A stretch of DNA of 64,000 bases from assembly GCA_963678675.1 (NCBI GenBank), contig OY783198.1, forward strand, positions 18,834,684-18,898,683, written 5' to 3'. The notes beneath the pieces were generated by a model. The model saw only the letters and a program-made list of their open reading frames with translations. It made no database searches and was not told the DNA's origin. Origin of the DNA: Xiphydria camelus (lineage: Eukaryota; Arthropoda; Insecta; Hymenoptera; Xiphydriidae). A program made the translations under genes and the position numbers. The stretch's first letter is position 1, and each line of letters starts with the position of its first letter. Shown one piece after another: positions 36,620-46,869 of the stretch.

Positions 36620-36877
36620 TAAACGGAGAAAAAGAATTAGTTGAATCTACTGAAAATTACTAGCCGGGTCGCAAGTAATTATTTATTTATATCAACAAAA
36701 TGTTTGTAATACATAAATTTGATTTCTTTTTCTTCCAATCCATGTGGAATAGTATATGATTGCGAAAAAGAAATATCTAATTAATATATGAAATAAAGTT
36801 TAATTGATGTAAATAAATAATTACTTTCAACCCCACAAGTCATTATTAGTAGATCCAACTAACTCTTTTTCTCTGTA
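36620..36877. mobile_element. MITE family A, copy 4
   Basis: TAAACGGAGAAAAAGAATTA at the left; CCAACTAACTCTTTTTCTCT then GTA at the right; interior AAGTAATTATTTATTT. Not nested in a recognised element. Confidence 0.85.
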
Positions 36878-37186
36878 TACGCGCGTATACGCTGAAAATG
36901 ATTTTGTGACATTAATGTGACGACGACGAAGACGACGGCAACCTGCGGATGTCGTATGTCGTCGTGTGAATAATCAGAGAACGGATAGGTATACACTCGG
37001 TACATTTAGCGCAGAAGGTCTGCCGGTGCGGCGGTTTTCTAGGGGGTGAAAGTGCGAAAGCAGGAACTAATGTGGAAGATGATGGGACCGGTAAAACGTG
37101 TCACGTGTGAACGAGAACGACGAAATACCTCATGTCGTAAAACGCGGTTGTTTCTTTCCAAAATACTAGGTATTTGATTTCTCGTA

Positions 37187-37472
37187 TATACTGAGAGAAA
37201 TAGTTTCTAGTGTCGAAAAATTGTTGTTTTTTTCAATCAAAAATATAATATAATTCTAGGCCATGGCTTTCTTCGTGCAAGAAAATATTTGATAGGCTCA
37301 AGTGTAATTGTTTTTTTCACACGGAAAGAATTTCTTGTTCCAACGAAGGTACTCTTGAATCAAGAATAATATTCGTCGACAAAGAATCTGTATGTTTAAA
37401 AATTTGTAAGATCATAATATGTTTTTGACTCAAAACATATTTTATTGACACTAACGACTGTTTCTCGCGGTA
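37187..37472. mobile_element. MITE family C, copy 3
   Basis: Starts TATACTGAGAGAAATAGTTT, ends ACTGTTTCTCGCGGTA, with the shared AAAGAATTTCTTGTTCCAAC and AAAGAATCTGTATG blocks. The least disturbed C copy here. Confidence 0.8.
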
Positions 37473-39264
37473 TAAATCCATATCCTGTCTAAAATAATGA
37501 ATTTTAAATCCCCTCCCCGGGGTGTGAACTTTTTTTCTCTCACAATCGAATCATCGAGTTTTCTTTCATAAACGAACCTCAAATATATCAGAGCAACACA
37601 GCCTCGATTCACCGTAGATCCCAATGTGAGCCGTGCGGTGAAAGCTATCCAAACTGGGTGTATAAAAAGGTTCATCAAATAAACGAAATCGCGAACATTC
37701 ACCCGAACCGAAAAGGAGCAAGCGCCAGATATTTCTATCGGAAGCGATCTTGTTAAAAACTCAGCCGACCAACTCTCGCTCGTCCTGCCTTCTGAAGGAC
37801 GAGGCCAGGCCAGAAGAACGTGCAAGTACAGTACAGCGACGCAGCGGTCCGCGGTCGGCGGATCCGTCGTAGTCGGTCGGCCGGTCGTTAAGTCACTCGC
37901 TCACTTTCACCTCCTACGCATGAATTTTCTACCGCCTCCCACTTCCGTGCGCGCGATAGCGTAAGAAGCTCAGGGTCGCGCTCGAGCCGTAGCCGGGTAC
38001 TCGCACGACTCAGCGTCTCGCGCGCGTCCCACCTCCGCCCTCTCTCCACCTCCTCTTCCTCATCCTCCTCCCTGGCACCCTCTCCCGCTCTTGCCCTGGT
38101 AACTACTCACTTTCACCGACTGCATTCTACGCATCCGGAATGGTCGACGCCCCGACGCTCGTAAATAGGATGCGCTCGCTTCAATCCACTTACGAATCTC
38201 TCCTCGCTCGGATCTCGACGAAGTCGACGAAGAGAGCGGGCCGCCCGCTCCTCTCCTCCGCGCGACGAAATCCTCTCGACGATGCGTAACCGGGTTGTCA
38301 GCGCTCGCCGACCTTGAAAAGCTCGCGCCTGACGGAAAGAAACGAGCGGACGAGAGTACACCGAGAGGATGGCGCATGGCATACTCGTCGCGCAGCCTCC
38401 CGAAAAGCTCCTCGGAGACTTTCGGCGGCCGAAGAGCGCAACGGGGTGACGCGCGAGCGACGTCGACGCGTTATCGCGGCCTCCGCTCGGGCCGGTCGAC
38501 CGTGACAATCCGTATCTCAACGGAGAAATTCTCCATCTCCCGCTCTCTCGGCGCATTGTGCCCGCGGAGATGCTACGTGATGCGGAGCGACGATAGCGGA
38601 CGTGGAACTAGTAGGCACCGGGGAAATCGGGCCGAGGATGCACGAACGCACGGAGGAGAGGGGGTGGGTCTCTTCCCCTCGCCGTGGCTTTTCGCACGCT
38701 CGGTTACCGCCAGATGATCGGAGAGTCTCGCACTCGACGGCGGCAGCGGCGGTGGTTCCCCGGCGCGGCGGTGCACGCTCGATACGGTTTACGGCTCGTG
38801 GCCCGCGCGCCGTCGGTCGAGACTCGGCCAATGGAACGTTCCAAATTCTTCTCTCGCCGCACGTCCCGGGTGTGTTACGACTGCGAGTCTTCTTCTCGCG
38901 TATCCGTCGGATGGGTACCTATGTACGAAATGAGCCGCGCTGAATTGCCGGCTTACTTTGGACGTGCCCGCGCGCGGCCGAACGCTGAAATGCGATACGA
39001 GGCATTACGCATCCGCCTACTTACCGGCGGGTGTTACCGCGCCGGTATAGGTTTACCGTTCGTTTCCGCGATTGGAAAACCGAAAAACGACGCCGCTCCG
39101 TTGCGGTCTTCGGGGCGACTGTTTTTACGGAGCGGAGTTACATAGATCGCCTCGAGAATTGATTCCTGGCTGTCGCGTCCACTGTGACGACCGAAGATCG
39201 TCACGATCGGCCCGTATTCCAACGCAGAGAACAAAAATAGCAGATTGACTAAATTGGCGGTCAC

Positions 39265-39554
39265 ACGGACGGGGGAACGCTGATCTAGTTACGCGGTAAA
39301 AAAGTGGTGTCTATTTTTAACACCATTTCACCGGTGTGGATCTATACATACCACATCTGATGTCATTCGGTCTTATGACATTGTTACTTGACACCAAAAG
39401 TGGTCTATATGGATCCACACCGGAGAATTTTTTACGGTGTGCTTGAATTAGATAAGTTGGTTATAACGATTAAAAACTGTCTGACGAAAACAAGCTGCAG
39501 TCAATTCTATAAATTATTAGTTCAACTAACTAATTCTGCGTTCCCCCGCCCGTA
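39265..39554. mobile_element. MITE family L, copy 1, interrupted by family B
   Basis: GGACGGGGGAACGC at the left mirrors GCGTTCCCCCGCCCGTA at the right. The left arm breaks at 39289 and resumes at 39442 with TTGAATTAGATAAG. Copy 2 at 45441-45593 lacks the insert. Confidence 0.65.
39290..39441. mobile_element. MITE family B, copy 4, nested in L
   Basis: Starts CGGTAAAAAAGTGGTGTCTA and ends AATTTTTTACGGTGT, with CACCATTTCACCGGTGTGGA. This is the best-preserved B copy. Confidence 0.85.
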
Positions 39555-40364
39555 ACCAATAATTTAGTCTCAGTGAAGCAACTCCGCTCCATATCGAAAA
39601 ATCGCGGCAAAATCTCGCCGCGGAACCTGATCGGAGCGAATATTTATTTCCGCGCGAGAAAATCCTTATAGCCTTGGCCCACAGCCATCGAGATGCCTCG
39701 CGGTCCGTCGACCCAGACGCGAATCGATCGCGCGTTCGAATACGCGAACCGGCGACGGGACGCGATGACGATCGCGCCTCCGCAAGAAAGGCTAAACAGA
39801 ACGAACGATCCAAGGAGAAAGTTCCGAAGGCAGGAAGTGAAGTAGGCCACGACTTTGACCGCGCGCAAGGTCCATACTCCGCGCCGCGGCCGGTATATCC
39901 CATCCGCGATGGTAATTGGTAGGCCACTGCTCACCTATCCGTTTACCAGCACAAACGTATCGAGAGTGCGCGTCGTACCGAGAGCATTTTGATTCAGCAT
40001 TTTTTTTCTTCATTCGCCTCGTTCTGTCGTCGACTTGCGCAGTTCAGTTAATTATATTTACTTCCACTCTCACGACGCGAGGAGCGCGTATATCGCAGCT
40101 GTGGGCTTCGTCGGGAGAGGACGCGCCCTGTTCGCGCTAACGCGAGTCCGATTCGCCGTCGCGGAACGAAACGGCCGATTAACCGGAGCGAAACGGGGAG
40201 TCGTTTCCGTCGCGATTTTGAATTGAGAAAAGGCGATGAAGGAGAAGAAATGGGAGTGACGAGAAAGAATCCGGGTGATATTTCAGAAAGTCGATCGGAT
40301 CGCCATCCACGGTGTATTGTTCGAGACAAATCGACTGATAAGAATTCCGGCTCAATCACGAGTT

Positions 40365-40600
40365 GCACGGAGAAAATTGAACGGTAACGATTACCAGCGA
40401 GACAAATAAATAGGTGACAGCTTTGACATTATCGTGCTGAATAATCTGCAGAATTGTAATCATCACTATTCGAATGGTAATCATTACTATTCGAGTGGCA
40501 GTCATTACTATGCTGCAGATTATTCATCTTGATATTATTGAAGTTCTCACCTATTTGCTATTCTGACTGGTGATCGTTACTATTCAATTTTCTCCGAGTG
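40365..40600. mobile_element. MITE family D, copy 2 (intact)
   Basis: CACGGAGAAAATTGAACGGT at the left mirrors TACTATTCAATTTTCTCCGA at the right, and GAATAATCTGCAG pairs with CTGCAGATTATTC. Three tandem AATCATTACTATTC-like units form the centre. Confidence 0.85.
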
Positions 40601-40621
40601 ATCTTCAATTAAGGCAAGATA

Positions 40622-40760
40622 AACTGAGAGAAATTCGCTAGTGTCAAAAAAATATTTCTCAAATAAAGAACATAATGATCTTAAATATTTTTAGAAACGC
40701 AGATTTCTTTGTCGAAGAATATATTTTCTTGATTCAATATCAATATATCAACACTGTAAA
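40622..40760. mobile_element. Partial MITE family C, copy 4
   Basis: AACTGAGAGAAATTCGCTAG with AGTGTCAAAAAAATATTTCT resembles one C terminus, followed by a reversed interior (TTCTTTGTCGAAGAATATA). The other end is not found. Confidence 0.45.
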
Positions 40761-41960
40761 GAGCATTGTAAAAATGAAAAAAAATACGGTGTCAATAATT
40801 TTACCTACATTTTTTTTGAGTCTGCGATTTAAAAAATTGCTTAAAAACCGAATTATTCCTCTCCATGTACTTCGCCTATTCTCCTCACGAACCTTTTACA
40901 GTGTCGACTTCGTCGACATGTCAAATCGCGAACACGGAAACACCATCACACGTCCCACAACGAGGTCGACCCGATGTGACGAGTTCCTAATACGAATCCA
41001 TCCTGTGAACTATTTCAACGACAGTCAGACCAGATTATCCGTATCTAAGTATAGATTGAGAGGGATTATAAAGAAAAAACTAGGCACACGGGGCAAAGAA
41101 CTCCCGCGACGCGGTCATCACTGGTTACGTCAGAGCTTTCTCTCTTACGTACAGCAAACCCCGGGATACGTGTGCATAGCCCTATTGTGGTAATAGTGAA
41201 GATGGGCCTCACGCCGGGACCTTGAATTACCATTTCCTGATAGGCCCCGCGAGCGCGGCCCCTCCGAACACGTGGAGTCGAATGGAGAGTCTGGGTCAAG
41301 GCTGTTTTTCAACCCGGACAAACGTATGGGGTATCCAATGCGCGTGAGCAGAGCGCGTACTGAGAAAATCTCATAATTGCATTGGAATGTCACCCACTTT
41401 TCCGGATCATCAAATCCGTTGGAGATCTTTGAGGAATTCGAATTTTTTGTATTCGCGATCGAATACAGAACAAATTGATGGCGAATTTCTCTTATAAAAT
41501 GAAAAGAAAAATCGACTTCGGAGAACGGCGAACGTTCCCCGATCGGAAACCCAATTTCTTTTCGTTCGTGATTGTTTTACCGTCACGCACGAGGACTCTC
41601 CTGTCATCCCACCGACATCATAACGATCGAATAGAAAGTACTCCCGTGTGGTGCACCCGAGACGTATGAACTCCTTCGTATCAACAACCTCGACGATCCC
41701 TCCCGCCCCAGCTCTTCGCGTTAATTCAGTTTTTGCCCCTCCGATCTTTATTCGGCCCGAAGACCGCGGATACGTGCACCGTTACGACTCGCGCTTCGCG
41801 TATGGTGAACGCAAAAAATCTCGTTTCATCTGGTAATTGGCTTAAGTGATTTTTTACCCGCGCAAAATCGCACTGCGAGGTCGATTCTCGAAGTGAGGAG
41901 GTAGTTACGGCGTTCTGGAGTACACAGGTCGGAAATATGGGTCAGCTACGTAGATGAGAC

Positions 41961-42250
41961 CGGCGAATACCGTCCCTGTGGGCAGTTTCGAAAGTAAAAT
42001 CCGTCGGACGTAATTATAATAAGTGTACCATAAAGTACATATCAAGCCTTCCTTTTAGCATACATCTCGGGATATTATAAAGAATTTAATGTATTATATG
42101 AAGAATATAAGATGTATAATACATTAAATTCTTTATAATATCCCAAAATGTATGCTAATATGTACTTGATACGTACTATATGGTATACTTATCATAATTA
42201 CGTTCGACTAATTTTCCTTTCAAAATTGCCCACAGGGACGGCTATTCGCC
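41961..42250. mobile_element. 290-bp near-perfect hairpin element (family M)
   Basis: GGCGAATACCGTCCCTGTGG at the left mirrors CCACAGGGACGGCTATTCGC at the right. The inner arms pair over >100 bp (for example GAATTTAATGTATTATA with TATAATACATTAAATTC), leaving a loop of about 20 bases. No coding capacity; single copy here. Confidence 0.8.
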
Positions 42251-42305
42251 ATAATTATAAGTGATGTATTTTTCTTTTGAAATTAGTTCGTAACACCGAT
42301 GCACC

Positions 42306-42691
42306 AACACGGAAAAAGGAATTTTGTATAAGGTACTCAATAAATGGAGGAATTAGTGATACTTCATATATAGTATAAGTTGTCCTCGGGAGCGACATAG
42401 CACAGAGTACCGTTTACATTGTAACTGCTACTGTGTCAAATAAAAATTAATTCCACATTGATAGCAACATTCAAGAAATTCCACAGCCAATAGTACCACT
42501 AATATATTACATACAAATGTATGAGTCCTACGTTAAATTGTAATTTTTTAAATAAAAAGATGGCTATTAAATTTACAATATACAACGGTACCTACTCTGT
42601 ACTATATTACTCCCGATGACAACTTCCGCTATGTGAAATATCACTAATTACTCCATTTATTGAGTACTTAGTACAACATTCTTTTTCCCAT
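42306..42691. mobile_element. 386-bp inverted-repeat element (family N)
   Basis: ACACGGAAAAAGGAATTTTG with GTACTCAATAAATGGAG at the left mirrors CTCCATTTATTGAGTAC with ACATTCTTTTTCCCATG at the right. Inner blocks TGTCCTCGGGAG / CTCCCGATGACA also pair. Confidence 0.75.
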
Positions 42692-43622
42692 GAATCTCAC
42701 AGTCCCGAGGATCCCCAAATTTTTGAATCAACGTACACCCACCCCTACGAGCAAGCAACCCACCTTGCCGCTCATACGAGCGGGTAACCCATCTCACCAC
42801 CTAGAATCCATATTCCAGGTCACCCGACGTGCGATCGAAGCCATGCAAAGCCGCCAAAGGGGGATAACTCTGCACTTTTTCTCCAAACTTCCCCGTGCAT
42901 GCCCGACGCTGTAGAGAATCCCCGTCGCCCTCCCCTCGATTACACTCAGCCTTTGGCTGCAATCAGCGTCTCGGAAAAAATGACGAAGCGGTAAAACGGC
43001 AAAGGAGGCCCGCGAACGATCTCCTGGTGGGCAATGCGTACGGCAGCGTGCGTACACGCATGCACGCCCACCCATACCGTCTACTAGCTATAGTGAGTGA
43101 TAATCGTAGAGTAGGTCACCGGAACAGCGCCTCTAGCAATCTGCGTTCGACTCTTCGCCTCCTCGCGCGCGTCGGAGAGGCTTCCACTTCCACATAGGGC
43201 GCGTATCTGTACGCGTGTGTCTCTGTACGCGCACGAGACGCAGCGGAGCTACATATGCGCGCGCGACGCGACTCGTGTATACACGGATAATGTTGGTACG
43301 GCCGTAGCAGGGCGAGGTGCAAGGAGCATCCGCGGCGGCGAGTTTCGTCACCGTTGCCACCTGCGGGTGAGCATTGTATGGGTAGACGGCTCGCGTCGGT
43401 CGTGTTGTATGCCGTGGTAATTGAAAAACCGCGAAGTGCATTCCTGAATTTATTACGTGTGTTTGCTAATGAAAGAATTTTTTTCTCCCATTTCGCTTCC
43501 GCGACTGAAGGAGTAATACGTTCCATTCGAAACATACGTACACCCGGGTTTATAAACCGGGCCGATGTCGCGGTATCAAGTGGCACTGTACACTCGACAT
43601 GTGTCACTTCGACAGCTATAAG

Positions 43623-43870
43623 TACACTGAGAAAAAAATGTTGACAAATTTAGTTGGTTTAAATTAGAGTCGAGAATATAATATATTCATTTAATTTATT
43701 ATTTCAATACTCGTTTACTCATAGCAAGTATAAACATAATCAATGTGAGTAAATATTAGTCACACTAAAAAAATACTTGGTTCAACTGTACATAAATAGC
43801 CAATATATGGTGGACTAAATATGTAAAGTTGTAGCAACTAAATATCTACTTATATATAGTGATTAAACAT
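43623..43870. mobile_element. Possible MITE (family K), right end unclear
   Basis: Begins TACACTGAGAAAAAAATGTT like the other families and is AT-rich up to ~43870, but I could not find a mirrored right terminus. Confidence 0.35.
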
Positions 43871-45440
43871 GTATTATTTGTACAGTCATTCGTTGCTCCC
43901 GCCGCGTATTCGCGTTCGACGCACCCCGCGCAGCATCGTTAGATCGCATTACGAGTCCAAGGAAAGCATAACGAAAACATCGACAAGCTCGTGTAATGAT
44001 GCGTCACGCGCGAGTCGAGGGCGACGCGCCGCTGAAAAGTGCAACGAACCTCGCGTGATGTCTTTCAGGAAAACGGAACGAGCTCGCGCGGGGAAGGGGC
44101 TCGATAGCGACTGGCGCGAGAAAAAGTTGCATGGGAAGGGGGCGAGTCGGAAGAGAGAAGAAGAAGAAGACGAAAAGAGGGCCCTCCGCGCGCGATCCCC
44201 CGATCACTTCCTTACGCGAGCGCGCGACTTTGCGGCACAGCGCCGGCTTTCCCATCAGAAAAAGTGCGGAACGGCATTGCGTTACAGTTCCGACGATGCG
44301 TATACCTATATAGCCAATATAGCTATACGTGTTCGACCCAATTCAAAAACGCGTGGAGTCCGTCGACTGAATTCGTTTTCGAATCGCGAGCCTTTCTCAG
44401 ACTTGACAGCCCGTATTTATTTATTTTTAGAGAAAATAGGGGAAATTTGAGCAAAAAGGGGGCAATTTTGATTAAAAAAGGAGATCCATCTGAAATCAGA
44501 AAAGTGCAGTGGTTTTAAAAAGTAACGATCATTAAGATATACAATGAAACGCCATTATTTAAAACAAATGAAGGATAATTTTGAAACTTAAAAATTTATA
44601 TTTCATGTGAAGTAACTTAAATCTGAGTATCGCAATCTGATTCAAGAAAATGGGAATCTAGTTTCCGGTAAGAAACTTTTCAACTAGGCTTTTATATTTT
44701 AAACGAAATATTGATTCAGGTAGATTATAGTATTATTTATTAAAATAAAAAAAACATGACCCTTTCCAAGTAATGACAAACGATTAAAAGCTGAAATAAT
44801 AGGTGATTGTAGAGGAAACATATTGAATTATATAGGAAAAAGGGGGAAATCGCAAAATTTAAGGTGAAAAACGGCAAACTTAAAAAAATAGAGTAATAAA
44901 GGGTAATGAGTGACACACTGTGAAGCCTCCTTTTCGAAGTTGTCATCGGGGCAAGATCGCGCCTATACCTACAGGGCATAAATGTTTACCAATAAGTAGG
45001 GTCCCCTATAGCTTCCACGGGTGACACCCGAGAGAGGCGGTTAGAATAAGGCAATCGGGTCACACACGCCGGTGGCAGGCTAAGCTAAGCGTGGAAACAC
45101 GAACGCTCCTTCGTCGATCTTATACCGTGCGATGGTCGATCGGAAGATAGTCATTAATCATCGTACCGCCGGGCAGAGGTGGTACCATAACTACCACCTG
45201 TTAAACCGCGCGCTAGACAGAACATTCGCGTCGAGACGGTCGAGCACGTACGACGTGTATAATCGCTCCGTACTATCAGACTCGTTTCACGCGCGAACGC
45301 GGCGTTTTCTGCTGTAAACGCGGAGATAGCCACGGCTGTCCTAGTATAACGAGCGATAAAAATGGATGCACACAGTCGGAACGCTCGTGACGTCTCGCTC
45401 TTACGCTGAGAACAACTGGTATATTCAATTAAATCGACGT

Positions 45441-45593
45441 TGGCGGGTGGGGGAATGCAGAATTAGTTGCCTGAATTAATAAATTTGGTTATAATGATTA
45501 ACGACTATTTGGAGGAAACAGATTTTAGTCCATTTAAACCAATTATTAATCCAAGTAATTAAATTTGGATTTTCCCACCCGTAAGCGCCGATT
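45441..45593. mobile_element. MITE family L, copy 2 (no insert)
   Basis: GCGGGTGGGGGAATGCAGAA at the left, GGATTTTCCCACCCGTA at the right; interior TTGGTTATAATGATTAA shared with copy 1. Confidence 0.7.
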
Positions 45594-45633
45594 TAGTCAA
45601 TCTACTACATTTTTTCTCAATGTAGAAATAGTT

Positions 45634-45820
45634 ATAGGGTAGACTGAAGCGAATCGGATTATACATCTATATTTCTTAAATTGCTGTGAAAATGAGCATT
45701 TCGATTGTTCGTATTACTTCATTGGAGAGAAACGAAATAATATAAGCGGTCAAAATGCTCATTTTCAACACGATTTAAAAAATGCGAATCTATGATCCGA
45801 TTTGCCTCGGTCTATCCTAC
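45634..45820. mobile_element. 187-bp hairpin element (family O)
   Basis: AGGGTAGACTGAAGCGAATC with GGAT pairs with ATCCGATTTGCCTCGGTCTA with TCCT; AAAATGAGCATTT pairs with AAATGCTCATTTT-like sequence nearer the loop. Single copy here. Confidence 0.65.
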
Positions 45821-46679
45821 ATGGTAATCACGAGTCGCTACGAAAGCAATCGATCTCTAGATCCCAGAAACAATGCGTAACCACTCCAATGTACAAAGCG
45901 TGGAAGAGTCCGTGAACTATCTGCATTTTGGAGTGGGTGCTGGTATTTGGCAGTGCGCACCTTGTGCCACATACCGACCATTGCTATTTTTTCATCTATT
46001 TCAGTCATGCCTCTATACATGACATATTACTCGAGCATGCATCGAGATCAGGTGCGGTTCGTGCAACGCGCGGCGGTCATGTATTCGCGGGTCATTTAAA
46101 TGCATAAATATTCAACAAAAACGGAGCGCCCTTTTTTCTCGCGTACGAAAAATCCTTGAACAAATATTTGGAATTGCTATTCTCTAAATTGTTAACTTCC
46201 AATTAATTCGTGTATCGAAAATTATTCGCCCGAAATGATTATTCTTCGAAGCGAAACTTCTTTCACGAGACTTGATCTCCGCAGCTTGAATTCTCGTCAC
46301 CAGAGATCATAGACGCCGATCAGTCCGACGTACTTTCGCGATAGAGTTCGACTTTGCATCATGGCGACAGGAGGAATCGTCGCGTAACCAAGTGCTCTGC
46401 GCACCCCGCATAACGATATTAAAATAGACGGAAAGAGCGCGTCGTCAATCGGCGGAACTCTTACAATGACGCCCGAATTAGAGTGCGTGCACGACGTAGC
46501 GCGTCGCGATAGCGACGCGAACCGCCGAGCAAAGCGGCCGGAATGTCACGCGCGCCAGTCTTGCCACGCGACAACCGCGTTCTCCCGTCCTCGCGGTACT
46601 CCCTCGGCGAGCGCGGCCCGTTCTGCGTCTCGTGTGCCAGCCGGCGGCAGTGTGGGAGCGCCAGCGCCATCCGTCGACC

Positions 46680-46869
46680 ATGTTGGGAAAGGCGAACACG
46701 TTCGTCGTGCCGCTTATCAGCAATTCCGCGTCCGCGTACATCCGCAATTCCGTCTTGAAGTTTCCGCGTGCGCGATGCAGCTCGCGTCACTGTGGCGTGC
46801 TGCCCGACCAGGGGATCTCGCGGGAGCTGATGCACGAGAATTACTTGAAGACGAAGGAGAAGTGCAGAT
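46680..46869 (+). CDS. Probable first coding exon of the NT5DC gene
   Basis: ATG 46680 opens 63 codons plus one base, ending at a strong GTGAGT donor. The exon-2 acceptor (CTCTTCCAG at 48563-48571) needs exactly one base from the previous exon, so phases agree and give Ser at the junction. The peptide has an import-like start ([20 protein letters not shown]) followed by an Arg/Cys-rich stretch. In-frame sequence continues upstream of the ATG, so the true start could lie a little further left. Confidence 0.6.

Larger units (their letters stand above)
25385..46679. other. Long gene-poor region
   Basis: Apart from the repeat elements listed separately, I find no exon here that I can defend. CpG-rich, codon-like but low-complexity blocks lie near 32.5-33.0, 35.1-35.6, 37.8-39.2 and 43.0-43.6 kb; they give long shadow frames on both strands. 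A minus-strand donor-like GTGAGT near 38114 follows a GC-rich block and could end a non-coding 5' exon of the ZP gene, but nothing confirms this. Stretches such as 26.2-26.9, 28.2-29.1, 31.3-33.0 and 34.3-35.9 kb hold nothing else I can name. Confidence 0.5.

Noticed and set aside
38060..39264. Overlapping 100-150-residue frames on both strands
   Set aside because: CpG-driven open frames, mutually overlapping on opposite strands, Arg/Ser-rich; possible promoter or 5' UTR sequence but not coding by any positive evidence.
43133..43644. Frames of 100-160 residues on both strands
   Set aside because: Low-complexity, CpG-rich, no splice sites in consistent phase.
46461..46835. Minus-strand frames overlapping the NT5DC first exon
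   Set aside because: The + strand frame ends at a strong donor in phase with the next exon; the opposite-strand frames are its shadows.
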